DNA of 64,000 nt from Nitrosomonas sp. HPC101 (lineage in GTDB: Bacteria > Pseudomonadota > Gammaproteobacteria > Burkholderiales > Nitrosomonadaceae). Positions 56,091-64,000 of this stretch are shown here, in pieces. The stretch lies in NCBI RefSeq assembly GCF_009833125.1, contig NZ_QRCC01000001.1:248001-312000 (forward strand), given 5' to 3'. The stretch's first letter is position 1. Each line of letters starts with the position of its first letter. The notes under the pieces are model-generated. The model saw nothing but the letters and a program-made list of their open reading frames with translations. It ran no database searches and was not told where the DNA came from. A program made the translations under genes and the position numbers.

Positions 56091-56885
56091 TCATTTAGTA
56101 CAATGCGGGTTCTTTCCTGCAGCATTCGCCTGTTGCTGTAATTGCTGCGTTTTTGGTAAATATGCCTGCAGATTCTGGATACGAGATGCGTGCGAAGGGT
56201 GAGTGGAAAGAAATTCCACTGGTTGCGCACCCTGGCTGGCCTGCTCCATCTTTTGCCACAGTTTTATACTTTCTGACGGATTGAAACCTGCTTTGGCCAT
56301 CAAATCCAGACCAATCATATCTGCTTCGGATTCCTGCAATCTGCTATACGGCATGATAATTCCGTACTGTGCTCCAACTCCCAGCAAACCGATTGCAGTT
56401 TGCCCCAACGCAGATTCAGGCGCAGTAACTGCCTGGATAAGTGATATGCCCAGATTGGTACCCGTCTGCTGGGATAAACGTTCATTACTATGGCGAGCCA
56501 TCACATGTCCCACTTCATGGCCAATGACAGTTGCCAGCTGATCCTGGTTATCCACCAGATCGAGCAAGCCGGTATGCACACCAATTTTACCGCCAGGCAA
56601 CGCAAACGCATTCAGTGACTGGTCTTCGAATACAACAACCTCCCATTCACCCTCCACTTCCCGCGTAATTGCGCTGGCCACACAACTGACAAACCGGTTA
56701 TTCTTCGCGTTATGACTGATCTTGTTCTCACGCTTCAAGGTGTCAAAAGCCTGCAGGCCCATGCTGTTCACCTCAGCATCCGGCATAAATACGAGTTGTG
56801 TTCGGCCGGTAGGAGAAGTCGCGCAGGCGGCCAGAACATTGACAAATAGGAAAGCGAACAACAACTTCATCCATGGTGCATTCAT
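56091..56885 (-). CDS. Lipoprotein M48 metallopeptidase (LoiP-like)
   Basis: A 264-residue protein with a lipoprotein signal (lipobox LAAC near residues 18-21), the M48 zinc motif HEVGH near 125 and the third ligand Glu in RLQESEADMIGL near 190. Such LoiP/YcaL peptidases sit on the periplasmic face of the outer membrane and clear misfolded proteins. The start at 56885 has GGAGAA just upstream; an ATG at 56918, overlapping the hemH stop, is an alternative. It follows hemH on the same strand. Confidence 0.85.
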   Translation of the reverse strand: MNAPWMKLLFAFLFVNVLAACATSPTGRTQLVFMPDAEVNSMGLQAFDTLKRENKISHNAKNNRFVSCVASAITREVEGEWEVVVFEDQSLNAFALPGGKIGVHTGLLDLVDNQDQLATVIGHEVGHVMARHSNERLSQQTGTNLGISLIQAVTAPESALGQTAIGLLGVGAQYGIIMPYSRLQESEADMIGLDLMAKAGFNPSESIKLWQKMEQASQGAQPVEFLSTHPSHASRIQNLQAYLPKTQQLQQQANAAGKNPHCTK

Positions 56886-56914
56886 TCTTTTCTCCCAATT
56901 GTAAAATGTATCAA

Positions 56915-58012
56915 TCATTCTTCTGCTCCCAACTCCAATGCTCGCTTGCGTGACTGCTCCATATCCCCTTTGGCAGGCTGTCGGGTACCCCAGCCTGTCA
57001 AATGTGATTGAATAATATCCCCGATCGTCTTAATCCATTCCGGATGTTCATTGAGACTGGGGATGTAATGAAATTCACCTCCTCCGGCCTCGATAAAGGT
57101 TGTTTTTCCTTCTATGGCGATTTCTTCCAGCGTTTCCAGACAATCTGCGACAAAACCGGGACAGACAATATCGATTCGCCCGGTTTTCTGTTTACCCAGT
57201 TCTTTCAGAATATCTGAAGTATAAGGACTCAACCACTGAGAGAAACCAAAACGCGACTGGAAACACACTTGATATTGGCCCTCTGTCAACCCCAGTGCTT
57301 CAGCCAGTAACCGCCCGGTTTTCTGGCATTCACAGTGATAAGGATCGCCCATTTCCAGAGTTTTGTGCGGCACACCGTGAAAACTGATAACCAGCTTGTC
57401 AGGTCTCCCGTGTTTCTCCCAGTAATCACAAACATTCTGTGCCAGTGCTGCAATATAGCCCGGATCATCGTGATAGTGCCTGACAGTGCGAATATCAGGA
57501 ATATTACGCATCTTGCTCAGCTCAGTAAAAACGCTGTCCAGCGCGCACCCGGCACTGCTAGCAGCATACTGGGGAAACAGCGACAACACCAGAATCCGAC
57601 TGCAGCCCTGCTCTTTCATCTGCTGCAACTTCTCTGCAATAGACGGGTTGCCAACAATCATCGCATATTCGATCACCGGAGCCAGATCAAACTGTTTCTT
57701 CAACAAGGCCGCAACAAGTGCTGTCTGGCGCTCGGTATGTACTTTCAATGGTGAACCTTCCGACGTCCAGATCTGTTCATACTTTCTGGCAGATTTAGCT
57801 GGCCGGATATTGAGAATGATGCCATTCAGAATAAACCACCACAGCCAGCGCGGAAACTCAACGATACGGGGCTCACTCAGAAACTGCTTCAGATAGATCC
57901 GTAGCGCTTTGGCAGTTGGAGCATCCGGTGTGCCCAGATTAATCAGCAGAACGCCAGTTTTATCAATTGAACCGTGTCGATAGGCCGGCTCCGGCAACAT
58001 GACTCGTGACAT
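56915..58012 (-). CDS. hemH: Ferrochelatase HemH
   Basis: A 365-residue ferrochelatase inserting Fe2+ into protoporphyrin IX, the last step of protoheme synthesis. Landmarks are [13 protein letters not shown] near residue 20, the catalytic His in [14 protein letters not shown] near 208 and the Glu in [13 protein letters not shown] near 308. Its C-terminal ELGAEE extends slightly past the family core. The demand for heme c in this organism makes it central. The stop overlaps an alternative start of the next gene. Confidence 0.95.
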   Translation of the reverse strand: MSRVMLPEPAYRHGSIDKTGVLLINLGTPDAPTAKALRIYLKQFLSEPRIVEFPRWLWWFILNGIILNIRPAKSARKYEQIWTSEGSPLKVHTERQTALVAALLKKQFDLAPVIEYAMIVGNPSIAEKLQQMKEQGCSRILVLSLFPQYAASSAGCALDSVFTELSKMRNIPDIRTVRHYHDDPGYIAALAQNVCDYWEKHGRPDKLVISFHGVPHKTLEMGDPYHCECQKTGRLLAEALGLTEGQYQVCFQSRFGFSQWLSPYTSDILKELGKQKTGRIDIVCPGFVADCLETLEEIAIEGKTTFIEAGGGEFHYIPSLNEHPEWIKTIGDIIQSHLTGWGTRQPAKGDMEQSRKRALELGAEE

Positions 58013-58030
58013 AAAATAAGATACGGGATA

Positions 58031-59047
58031 TTACGACAGGTTGTTTGAAAGCAGACGGGCGGTTATATCGACAATAGGAATAATGCGCTCATAAGCCATA
58101 CGTCGCGGACCGATTACTCCCACAGTACCCACAATTTCACCTTCCATTTCATAGGGTGCGGTTACCACGCTGACTTCTTCCAGCATGGTGCCATCGGATT
58201 CTCCACCAATAAAGATTTTAACGCCTCGCGCCTGACGACTTAATTCCATTAACTGCAACAGCTTTGATTTTCGCTCAAATAACTCAAACAATTGTTTCAA
58301 ACTGGACAGATTATCCGATAAATCACGGACGTCAAACAATTTATGTTCTCCCGCTATCACCACTGCCTCACTACTTTCCTGCAGAGCGTCATTCCCTATT
58401 TCTATCGCTGCATTCATAAGATCAGTCATATTCCGGCGCAACTGTGTCAATTCGTGCTGCAGCCCGGAACGAATCTCTTCCAGCGTGCAACCAGCATAGT
58501 GCTGGTTAAGAAAATTCCCGGCTTCAATCAAATCAGACTGGCCATAAACTGTTTCAGTAAAAATAATCCGATTCTGAACATCCCCTTCCGGCGTCACCAG
58601 AATCAGGAGGATCCGTTTTTCAGACAATGGTACAAATTCAATATGGCGAAAAACTGCACCTCCCACTCGCTTGGGTGTCACAACGACTCCAACAAACTGG
58701 GTCAGGTCCGACAACAAGCGAGAGGTAACATTGATCAGACGCGACGGATTATTGGGGTGCATTCGATTTTCCAGCAGCGTAATCTGTTCATTATCCAGAG
58801 ATTTCACCACCAGCAAGGTATCCACAAAAAAACGGTAACCAAGTGCAGTCGGCATACGTCCGGCAGATGTATGCGGGCTGGAAACATAGCCCATTTCCTC
58901 CAAATCAGTCATTACATTACGAATCGTGGCTGGACTCAGATCCAATCCAGAAAATTTGGCGAGCGCACGCGAGCCAACAGGCTGACCTTCATGAATATAT
59001 CGTTCAACCAGAGCTTTAAGCAGAATTTTCGCGCGTTCGTTAAGCAT
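58031..59047 (-). CDS. hrcA: Heat-shock repressor HrcA
   Basis: A 338-residue repressor that binds CIRCE operators upstream of groEL and dnaK operons. It has the N-terminal winged helix (NERAKILLKALVERYI, and SPATIRNVMTDLEEMGY) and a C-terminal GAF-like domain. HrcA usually lies next to grpE/dnaK, but here the neighbours are hemH and nadK. No CIRCE inverted repeat (TTAGCACTC-N9-GAGTGCTAA) was found in its own 5' region, so it seems not autoregulated that way. Confidence 0.93.
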   Translation of the reverse strand: MLNERAKILLKALVERYIHEGQPVGSRALAKFSGLDLSPATIRNVMTDLEEMGYVSSPHTSAGRMPTALGYRFFVDTLLVVKSLDNEQITLLENRMHPNNPSRLINVTSRLLSDLTQFVGVVVTPKRVGGAVFRHIEFVPLSEKRILLILVTPEGDVQNRIIFTETVYGQSDLIEAGNFLNQHYAGCTLEEIRSGLQHELTQLRRNMTDLMNAAIEIGNDALQESSEAVVIAGEHKLFDVRDLSDNLSSLKQLFELFERKSKLLQLMELSRQARGVKIFIGGESDGTMLEEVSVVTAPYEMEGEIVGTVGVIGPRRMAYERIIPIVDITARLLSNNLS

Positions 59048-59279
59048 CTGTTTATTTTACACGAATCAGTCTTGCTACGAGCAGGCACCATGAGCAGAAA
59101 CAACCTGAAGCTAGAATTTCAAATCCCGCATACAAACGAAATACTGTTTTTTAACTCATTTCTACTTTTCCGGGATAGGCTGCGGTAATATCCAGTACTT
59201 ACAATCACTTGAATTCATCCCAATCATCTGAAGCGGAAATCCGGATATTTTTTACTGTTCCACCTCTTTTTTTCCATAC

Positions 59280-60173
59280 ATGGGCAGCACTTTATTCAAA
59301 ACAATCGCATTAATCGGAAAACATAAAACTCCCGATATCATGACGCCCCTGCTGGATCTGGCAGAATATTTAACCGACCGAGGCACCTGCGTCATACTGG
59401 ATGCTTTAACTGCCACACATATCGGCAAAAGCCAATATCCTGTAGCAGATCTGGAAGAAATCGGCAAACAGGCTGATCTTGCAATTGTGCTGGGAGGGGA
59501 CGGTACCATGCTCAATATTGCTCGCGCACTCGTCCCATTCAGTGTTCCGCTAATCGGGATCAATCAGGGAAGATTAGGATTCCTGACGGATCTTACAGTC
59601 GATACCATGTACGAAACACTGAACGACATGCTGGCAGGCCAATTCATTGTGGAAAACAGGATGCTGCTCACCGCCGAAGTTACCCGCCATGGAAAAAGTG
59701 TCTTTAAAGAACTGGCTTTCAACGATGTAGTATTTCATCGTGGTATCAGCAGCGGAATGATCGAACTTGAGGTTCATATCAATGGAGAATATGTTTATTC
59801 TTTAAGATCGGATGGCCTCATCATTGCGACCCCTACCGGATCAACCGCCTATGCACTTTCCTCTGGCGGACCGATTCTGCACCCTGGGCTGAATCTGATG
59901 ATGCTGGTTCCTGTCTGTCCGCATACGCTCAGCAACCGCCCGATCGTAATTGGCGCAGATGCAGTCATTGAAATCAAAGTACTTCACTATACAACTGAGA
60001 CAAAGATCTACACAGACAGCCATTCCTGGTTTGATCTGGGCGAACATGACAGAGTACTGCTTCGGCGCTGCCCGGAAACAATAAAACTCCTGCACCCCGT
60101 CCATCACAGTTACTACCGTATGTTGCGAGAAAAACTCGGTTGGAGCAGTATTCTTCAGAAAAACAGCCGTTAG
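59280..60173 (+). CDS. nadK: NAD kinase
   Basis: A 297-residue ATP-NAD kinase producing NADP+. The GGDGT motif is seen as LGGDGTMLNIARAL near residue 70, NDVVFHRGI near 148 and TPTGSTAYALSSGGPILHP near 184. It starts 232 bases from divergent hrcA and ends six bases before the recN start, so nadK-recN is probably an operon, as in many proteobacteria. Confidence 0.95.
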   Translation: MGSTLFKTIALIGKHKTPDIMTPLLDLAEYLTDRGTCVILDALTATHIGKSQYPVADLEEIGKQADLAIVLGGDGTMLNIARALVPFSVPLIGINQGRLGFLTDLTVDTMYETLNDMLAGQFIVENRMLLTAEVTRHGKSVFKELAFNDVVFHRGISSGMIELEVHINGEYVYSLRSDGLIIATPTGSTAYALSSGGPILHPGLNLMMLVPVCPHTLSNRPIVIGADAVIEIKVLHYTTETKIYTDSHSWFDLGEHDRVLLRRCPETIKLLHPVHHSYYRMLREKLGWSSILQKNSR

Positions 60174-60178
60174 TATTC

Positions 60179-61849
60179 ATGTTGCAAAATTTATCTATCC
60201 AGAATTTCGTTATCGTTGATCACATTGATTTGTGCTTTAAACCTGGTTTTACAGTTCTGACAGGTGAAACGGGTGCAGGAAAATCCATTTTGATTGATGC
60301 ACTGGAACTTGTATTAGGCAGACGTGCCGATACCAGCCAGATCAGGCATGGCTGCAAACGCGCCGAAATCACCGCACAATTCGATGCAAGCACCCTTCCC
60401 GCACTACAGGCATGGCTACAGGAAAATGCTCTGGAAGACGAAACAGGTATTTGTCTGTTACGCAGAATCATGGAAACCAACGGACGTTCACGCAATTTCA
60501 TTAATGGACATACTGCTACCCTTCAGCAATTGCGGACAGCAGGCGAATGGCTGATTGATATCCATGGCCAGCATGCCCATCAGTTATTGATGCAAAATCA
60601 CAAACAGTGTGAACTGCTTGACACCTGGTCAGGTGAATCGGATCTTGCCCGGCAAGTTGCTTCCTCCTATCGTCACTGGCAAAGTCTATGCCAGCAAAGA
60701 CACTCACAAGAGCAGCAAAACGAGCAAAACACGCGCGAGTACGAACTTCTATCATGGCAACTGCAGGAGCTGACTGCTCTGAATTTTTCACCTGAAGAAT
60801 GGGAAACCCTGCAGGCAGAACACAACCAGCTAACGCATACAGCAAGCTTGCTGGAAATTGCGCGACTCAGCCTGGAGTCATTATCGGAAAGTGAAATCGC
60901 AGTATTGCCACAACTCAGCACAGTGATCACCCGTCTACACAGCCTGGTGAATATCGATAAAACGCTTGAGCCGATTTGCAGCCAGTTGCAATCATCACAA
61001 ATACAATTGCAGGAGGCAGTGTACGAGCTGAAACACTATCAGCAACACCTGGATATTGATCCTCGTAAACTGCAGGAAGCCGAAGCGCGTATTGCTGCGA
61101 TACATGGAGTAGCCAGAAAATATCGCACCCGCCCGGAAACACTGCCGGAGCTACTGGAGGTAACCAGGCAGCGTCTGGAAATACTGGAAAACAGCTCAAA
61201 TAATGAAGCACTGATCAAGGCAGAAAAATCTGCCCGCACTGATTATGAAAATCTTGCAGGCAAATTAAGCCAGGCAAGGCAGCATGCGGCAAATCAACTA
61301 TCCGGGCAAGTCACAGAATCCATGCAGACCCTGGCAATGGCTGGGGGACGCTTCAACGTAGCAATGATACCCGTACCATCCGGCAACCTGCACGGCCTGG
61401 AGCAAATCGAATTTCAGGTATCCGCTCACAAGGATCTGCCGTTGCGGCCGCTGAATAAAATAGCCTCTGGTGGAGAACTATCGCGTATCAGCCTGGCGAT
61501 TCAGGCTATTACCAGCAAGATCAGTTCCATTCCTACGCTTATTTTTGACGAAGTCGATACCGGAATTGGAGGCCGTATCGCTGAAATCGTCGGAAAACTG
61601 CTGCATCATCTGGGGGAAACACGGCAGGTAATCAGCATTACCCATCTTCCACAGGTAGCGGCCAAGGGCGATCATCACTGGTGTGTCTCCAAGACTGCCG
61701 GAACACGTGACAAACAATTGCCAGCGAGCCATATTGCAGAACTGGATGAAGCAGAGAGAGTTGAAGAAATTGCCCGTATGCTGGGCGGTGAAAATCTGAC
61801 TGCTGCCACTCACCGGCACGCAGCAGAAATGCTGGATGCCAGCAAATAA
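60179..61849 (+). CDS. recN: DNA repair protein RecN
   Basis: A 556-residue SMC-like ATPase for double-strand break repair. Walker A GETGAGKSI is near residue 32, the middle (about 160-370) is coiled-coil with QQ-rich stretches, and the C-terminal ABC half has LNKIASGGELSRISLAIQ and LIFDEVDTGIGG. The start at 60179 follows nadK by six bases; a frame from 60140 overlaps nadK. Length matches E. coli RecN (553). Confidence 0.95.
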   Translation: MLQNLSIQNFVIVDHIDLCFKPGFTVLTGETGAGKSILIDALELVLGRRADTSQIRHGCKRAEITAQFDASTLPALQAWLQENALEDETGICLLRRIMETNGRSRNFINGHTATLQQLRTAGEWLIDIHGQHAHQLLMQNHKQCELLDTWSGESDLARQVASSYRHWQSLCQQRHSQEQQNEQNTREYELLSWQLQELTALNFSPEEWETLQAEHNQLTHTASLLEIARLSLESLSESEIAVLPQLSTVITRLHSLVNIDKTLEPICSQLQSSQIQLQEAVYELKHYQQHLDIDPRKLQEAEARIAAIHGVARKYRTRPETLPELLEVTRQRLEILENSSNNEALIKAEKSARTDYENLAGKLSQARQHAANQLSGQVTESMQTLAMAGGRFNVAMIPVPSGNLHGLEQIEFQVSAHKDLPLRPLNKIASGGELSRISLAIQAITSKISSIPTLIFDEVDTGIGGRIAEIVGKLLHHLGETRQVISITHLPQVAAKGDHHWCVSKTAGTRDKQLPASHIAELDEAERVEEIARMLGGENLTAATHRHAAEMLDASK

Positions 61850-61895
61850 AACCAGCGCCTGCCCAACATCTGAATATCGGATAGCTGTAACCCAA

Positions 61896-62321
61896 TCACT
61901 CCGCTCTTTCTTTCTGTTCCTCGGCAGATACAACGTAGGTGATCAGCTTCTCTGGCTGCGGGTTCTCACGACAAACCATCTTTCCTTCAACGACAGCTCC
62001 TTGATGAATTTTTATAGTCTTATAGTAAATATCCCCGGTAATTTTTGCACCAGGCTGCAGTTCAAGATTTTCATTGGAATGAATCGGCCCCTTTACGGTT
62101 CCATTAATTACCAGATAGGGCACCTTGATTTTTCCTTCGACTACTCCCTGCTCACTCAATACAAGCAGAGAATGTTGCTTGTTGCCCGTTGTCATAATGC
62201 TGCCGCTGATACGGCCATCAACCCGTAACCCGCCAGCAAACTGGATATCACCGGTAATCACGGTATTTGCTCCGATTAATGTATCGATGTCGCTGACTAC
62301 CTTACGTTTTTTTCCGAACAT
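61896..62321 (-). CDS. Bactofilin
   Basis: A 141-residue bactofilin: central beta-helix domain (about residues 15-115) with repeating G-x-I-x hydrophobic rungs such as ISGSIMTTG and GPIHSNENLELQPGAKITGDI. Bactofilins polymerise without nucleotide on the inner membrane and shape the envelope. The last residues are charged. It overlaps the upstream membrane gene by 20 bases. It ends 46 bases from convergent recN. Confidence 0.88.
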   Translation of the reverse strand: MFGKKRKVVSDIDTLIGANTVITGDIQFAGGLRVDGRISGSIMTTGNKQHSLLVLSEQGVVEGKIKVPYLVINGTVKGPIHSNENLELQPGAKITGDIYYKTIKIHQGAVVEGKMVCRENPQPEKLITYVVSAEEQKERAE

Positions 62322-63081
62322 GCTCCGATTCCTTGTGAGATAACTGAATCGTTTTCGTCAGCACCGCTTCATTTGAACCGTTTTCATAAATAAGAACCTG
62401 CAGATTCTTCACTACCGTATCTGCTGGTATCTGGAAGCTTTTCTCCAGTCTGTGATAGAAGCGGAAATTTATGGGAAATTCTTTGGATGCATTCTCGTCC
62501 ACAAGGGAAATAAATTTTTCTTCGCCATCCTGAAGCAATCCAACCACAAACTCCAGTTTGCCATTGAACTCTTGGGAACGCTGGCTCCCCTGGGCAAGTA
62601 ATAGCGTATACAGATATTCACCGGGAAGCTGGCCTTGTTCAAGAGCAAAGCGATGAATAATTAGCTCGACATCAGGCAATTCTTCATTCCCGGAAATCAT
62701 CTGCTGAAACAAATTCAAATCCTCTCTCAGGCGCTCGTTTTCTTCATCCAGAGACTTAACCTGCTTTACCAGATCGACACGCGTCGCATTGCTGATTTGC
62801 AACTGCCTGACAAGCTCTGCAAGCTGTGCACAAAGAGCAGAGTCATATTTTTCCAGGCAATTGTTTGATTCCAGTATCTGTTCAAAAACCGGATCAGCTG
62901 CAACACTCTCGGCTGGCTGAGCTGTTTCCTGTCCGATTACATACATTCCATAAGCAAGCACAGCTACCAGTAATAGCCCGATGGTTGCTATCAGCAAACG
63001 TCGATACCAGGGAACATGAGGACGCACAACGACTCTGGGTGCGCTGATATTTTTTTTATTATGCAGCAATTTTTCCCTCAT
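62302..63081 (-). CDS. DUF6776-type membrane coiled-coil protein
   Basis: A 259-residue protein with a membrane segment near residues 29-50, then an extracytoplasmic coiled-coil stretch (about 85-125) and a beta-rich C-terminal part. It matches the DUF6776 family found between argC and bactofilin in betaproteobacteria; the function is unknown. Overlap with the bactofilin gene and shared orientation suggest joint action, perhaps envelope structure. The name is recalled, not searched. Confidence 0.72.
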   Translation of the reverse strand: MREKLLHNKKNISAPRVVVRPHVPWYRRLLIATIGLLLVAVLAYGMYVIGQETAQPAESVAADPVFEQILESNNCLEKYDSALCAQLAELVRQLQISNATRVDLVKQVKSLDEENERLREDLNLFQQMISGNEELPDVELIIHRFALEQGQLPGEYLYTLLLAQGSQRSQEFNGKLEFVVGLLQDGEEKFISLVDENASKEFPINFRFYHRLEKSFQIPADTVVKNLQVLIYENGSNEAVLTKTIQLSHKESEHVRKKT

Positions 63082-63153
63082 TCTTTAGAAACTTCCGGGT
63101 ATATTATCTGCAGTTGACGCTTTTCAGTTACTTCATGCTCCAATCACAAACTA

Positions 63154-64000
63154 TCAGGGCAGCAGTGGAATATGCTGAATACCCATCGTCTCCAGCAGGC
63201 CATACATAATATTCATATTCTGAACGGCCTGCCCAGCAGCACCTTTAACCAGGTTATCTGTAACTGAGAGTATTACTGCAGTGTCACCATCCCGGGGACG
63301 ATGAATTGCGATCCGACAAAAATTTGAACCACGTACAGAACGTGTTTCCGGATGACTGCCCGCCGGGAGCACATCCACAAAAGGTTCATTGACGTACCGG
63401 TTTTCGTACAATGCCTGTAAATCAACATCTCGGGTAAGTCTTGCATACAGAGTGGCATGGATTCCCCGAATCATTGGAGTCAAATGGGGCACAAAAGTCA
63501 GATCAACCGGCTTATCCGATCTCTCGGACAATCCCTGTCTGATTTCAGGCAAATGACGATGTCCCGCCACAGCATATGACTTAAAATTATCTGATGCCTC
63601 TGCATACAGAGTATGTATTTCAGCCTTGCGTCCTGCTCCGGAAACACCTGATTTGGTATCCGCTATCAAATGATTCACATCGACAGCACCTGCCTCGATC
63701 AGCGGGATAAAACCCAGCTGCACCGCCGTCGGATAGCAACCAGGATTAGCAATCAACCTTGCATTCCTGATTTTTTCGCGGTTAACTTCGGGCAAACCAT
63801 AAACAGCTTCAGCCACTAATTCAGGAGCTGCATGCGACATGCCGTACCATTTCTCCCATTCCGTGACGTCCTTGATTCTGAAGTCGGCAGACAAATCAAT
63901 AACTTTTATTCCGGATCCAAGCAATGCACTTGCCTGCTGCATGGCAATGCCGTTGGGTGTTGCGAAAAAAACAACATCACATTTACCAAAATCCACTTTG
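63154..64000 (-). CDS. argC: N-acetyl-gamma-glutamyl-phosphate reductase, 5' end cut off
   Basis: The window holds at least 282 C-terminal codons of ArgC, which reduces N-acetylglutamyl phosphate in arginine synthesis. Catalytic Cys is in [24 protein letters not shown] and LSADFRIKD precede it, and the C-terminal end is complete. The N-terminal about 60 residues, including the NADP-binding start, lie beyond base 64000; the in-frame GTG at 63996 is not the true start. The DUF6776 and bactofilin genes follow on the same strand. Confidence 0.93.
   Translation of the reverse strand, partial: KVDFGKCDVVFFATPNGIAMQQASALLGSGIKVIDLSADFRIKDVTEWEKWYGMSHAAPELVAEAVYGLPEVNREKIRNARLIANPGCYPTAVQLGFIPLIEAGAVDVNHLIADTKSGVSGAGRKAEIHTLYAEASDNFKSYAVAGHRHLPEIRQGLSERSDKPVDLTFVPHLTPMIRGIHATLYARLTRDVDLQALYENRYVNEPFVDVLPAGSHPETRSVRGSNFCRIAIHRPRDGDTAVILSVTDNLVKGAAGQAVQNMNIMYGLLETMGIQHIPLLP

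Noticed and set aside
59048..59279. CIRCE operator upstream of hrcA
   Set aside because: No TTAGCACTC-N9-GAGTGCTAA or close variant was seen in the gap.
1..64000. tRNA, rRNA, CRISPR or prophage
   Set aside because: No cloverleaf-like segment, spaced repeat array or phage gene was recognised in the intergenic regions I read; a search with tRNAscan-SE would settle tRNAs.

Overview
The window reads as an ordinary chromosomal stretch of a betaproteobacterium, most likely an ammonia oxidiser of the Nitrosomonas group. Pointers to this are a cytochrome P460-family c-type protein, a proteobacterial-type phosphoribulokinase (CO2 fixation), several periplasmic c-type cytochromes, betaproteobacterial neighbourhoods such as DUF2782-thrB-BPSS1780 and argC-DUF6776-bactofilin, and moderate G+C coding DNA with AT-rich gaps. 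The genus is an inference; the class is well supported. No rRNA, tRNA, CRISPR array, prophage or intact transposase gene was seen.

Layout. 0-9 kb: a MatP-like DNA-binding protein, ubiJ-ubiB (ubiquinone), a MITE-like repeat, a polyamine ABC operon (potABCD) with a thioredoxin-like ferredoxin at its end, and a yedE-yedF sulfur-handling pair. 9-18 kb: cysG, an orphan PstS-like protein, the rlmE-ftsH-folP-glmM cluster, divergent yhbY and two overlapping CBS-domain genes. 18-29 kb: DNA glycosylase, glutathione peroxidase, a gamma-carbonic-anhydrase-like protein, an SDR, nadB, ilvE with a small zinc protein, a phosphomannomutase, NAD synthetase and a BepA-type peptidase.

29-39 kb: an efflux operon of MacA type whose MacB is split into an ATPase and two different permeases, a P460-family cytochrome, a fragment resembling a group II intron 3' end, a coupled diheme/triheme cytochrome c pair, a DUF3293 protein and a second ftsH. 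39-47 kb: a perfect 17-bp inverted repeat, a Na+/H+ antiporter family protein, prfB with its programmed +1 frameshift, dut-coaBC, radC, rpmB-rpmG with promoter and terminator, and a fatty acid desaturase. 47-64 kb: polA, a LOG-family gene, a DUF2782 protein, thrB, a membrane protein, the second MITE-like copy, uvrD, prk, an M48 lipoprotein peptidase, hemH, hrcA, nadK, recN, bactofilin, DUF6776 and the 3' part of argC.

The genes are mainly core housekeeping: quinone, siroheme/heme, folate, NAD, threonine, arginine and CoA synthesis, membrane proteolysis, DNA repair and translation. The accessory interest lies in the intergenic repeats (two copies of a ~143-bp element whose loop is inverted relative to its flanks, plus scattered end-like fragments), the P460-like protein that seems to lack the cross-link lysine, the MatP-like protein, and the yedEF pair that looks enterobacterial. 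I did not find a clear undescribed multigene system; the best candidates for something new are the repeat family and the orphan cytochrome c pair.
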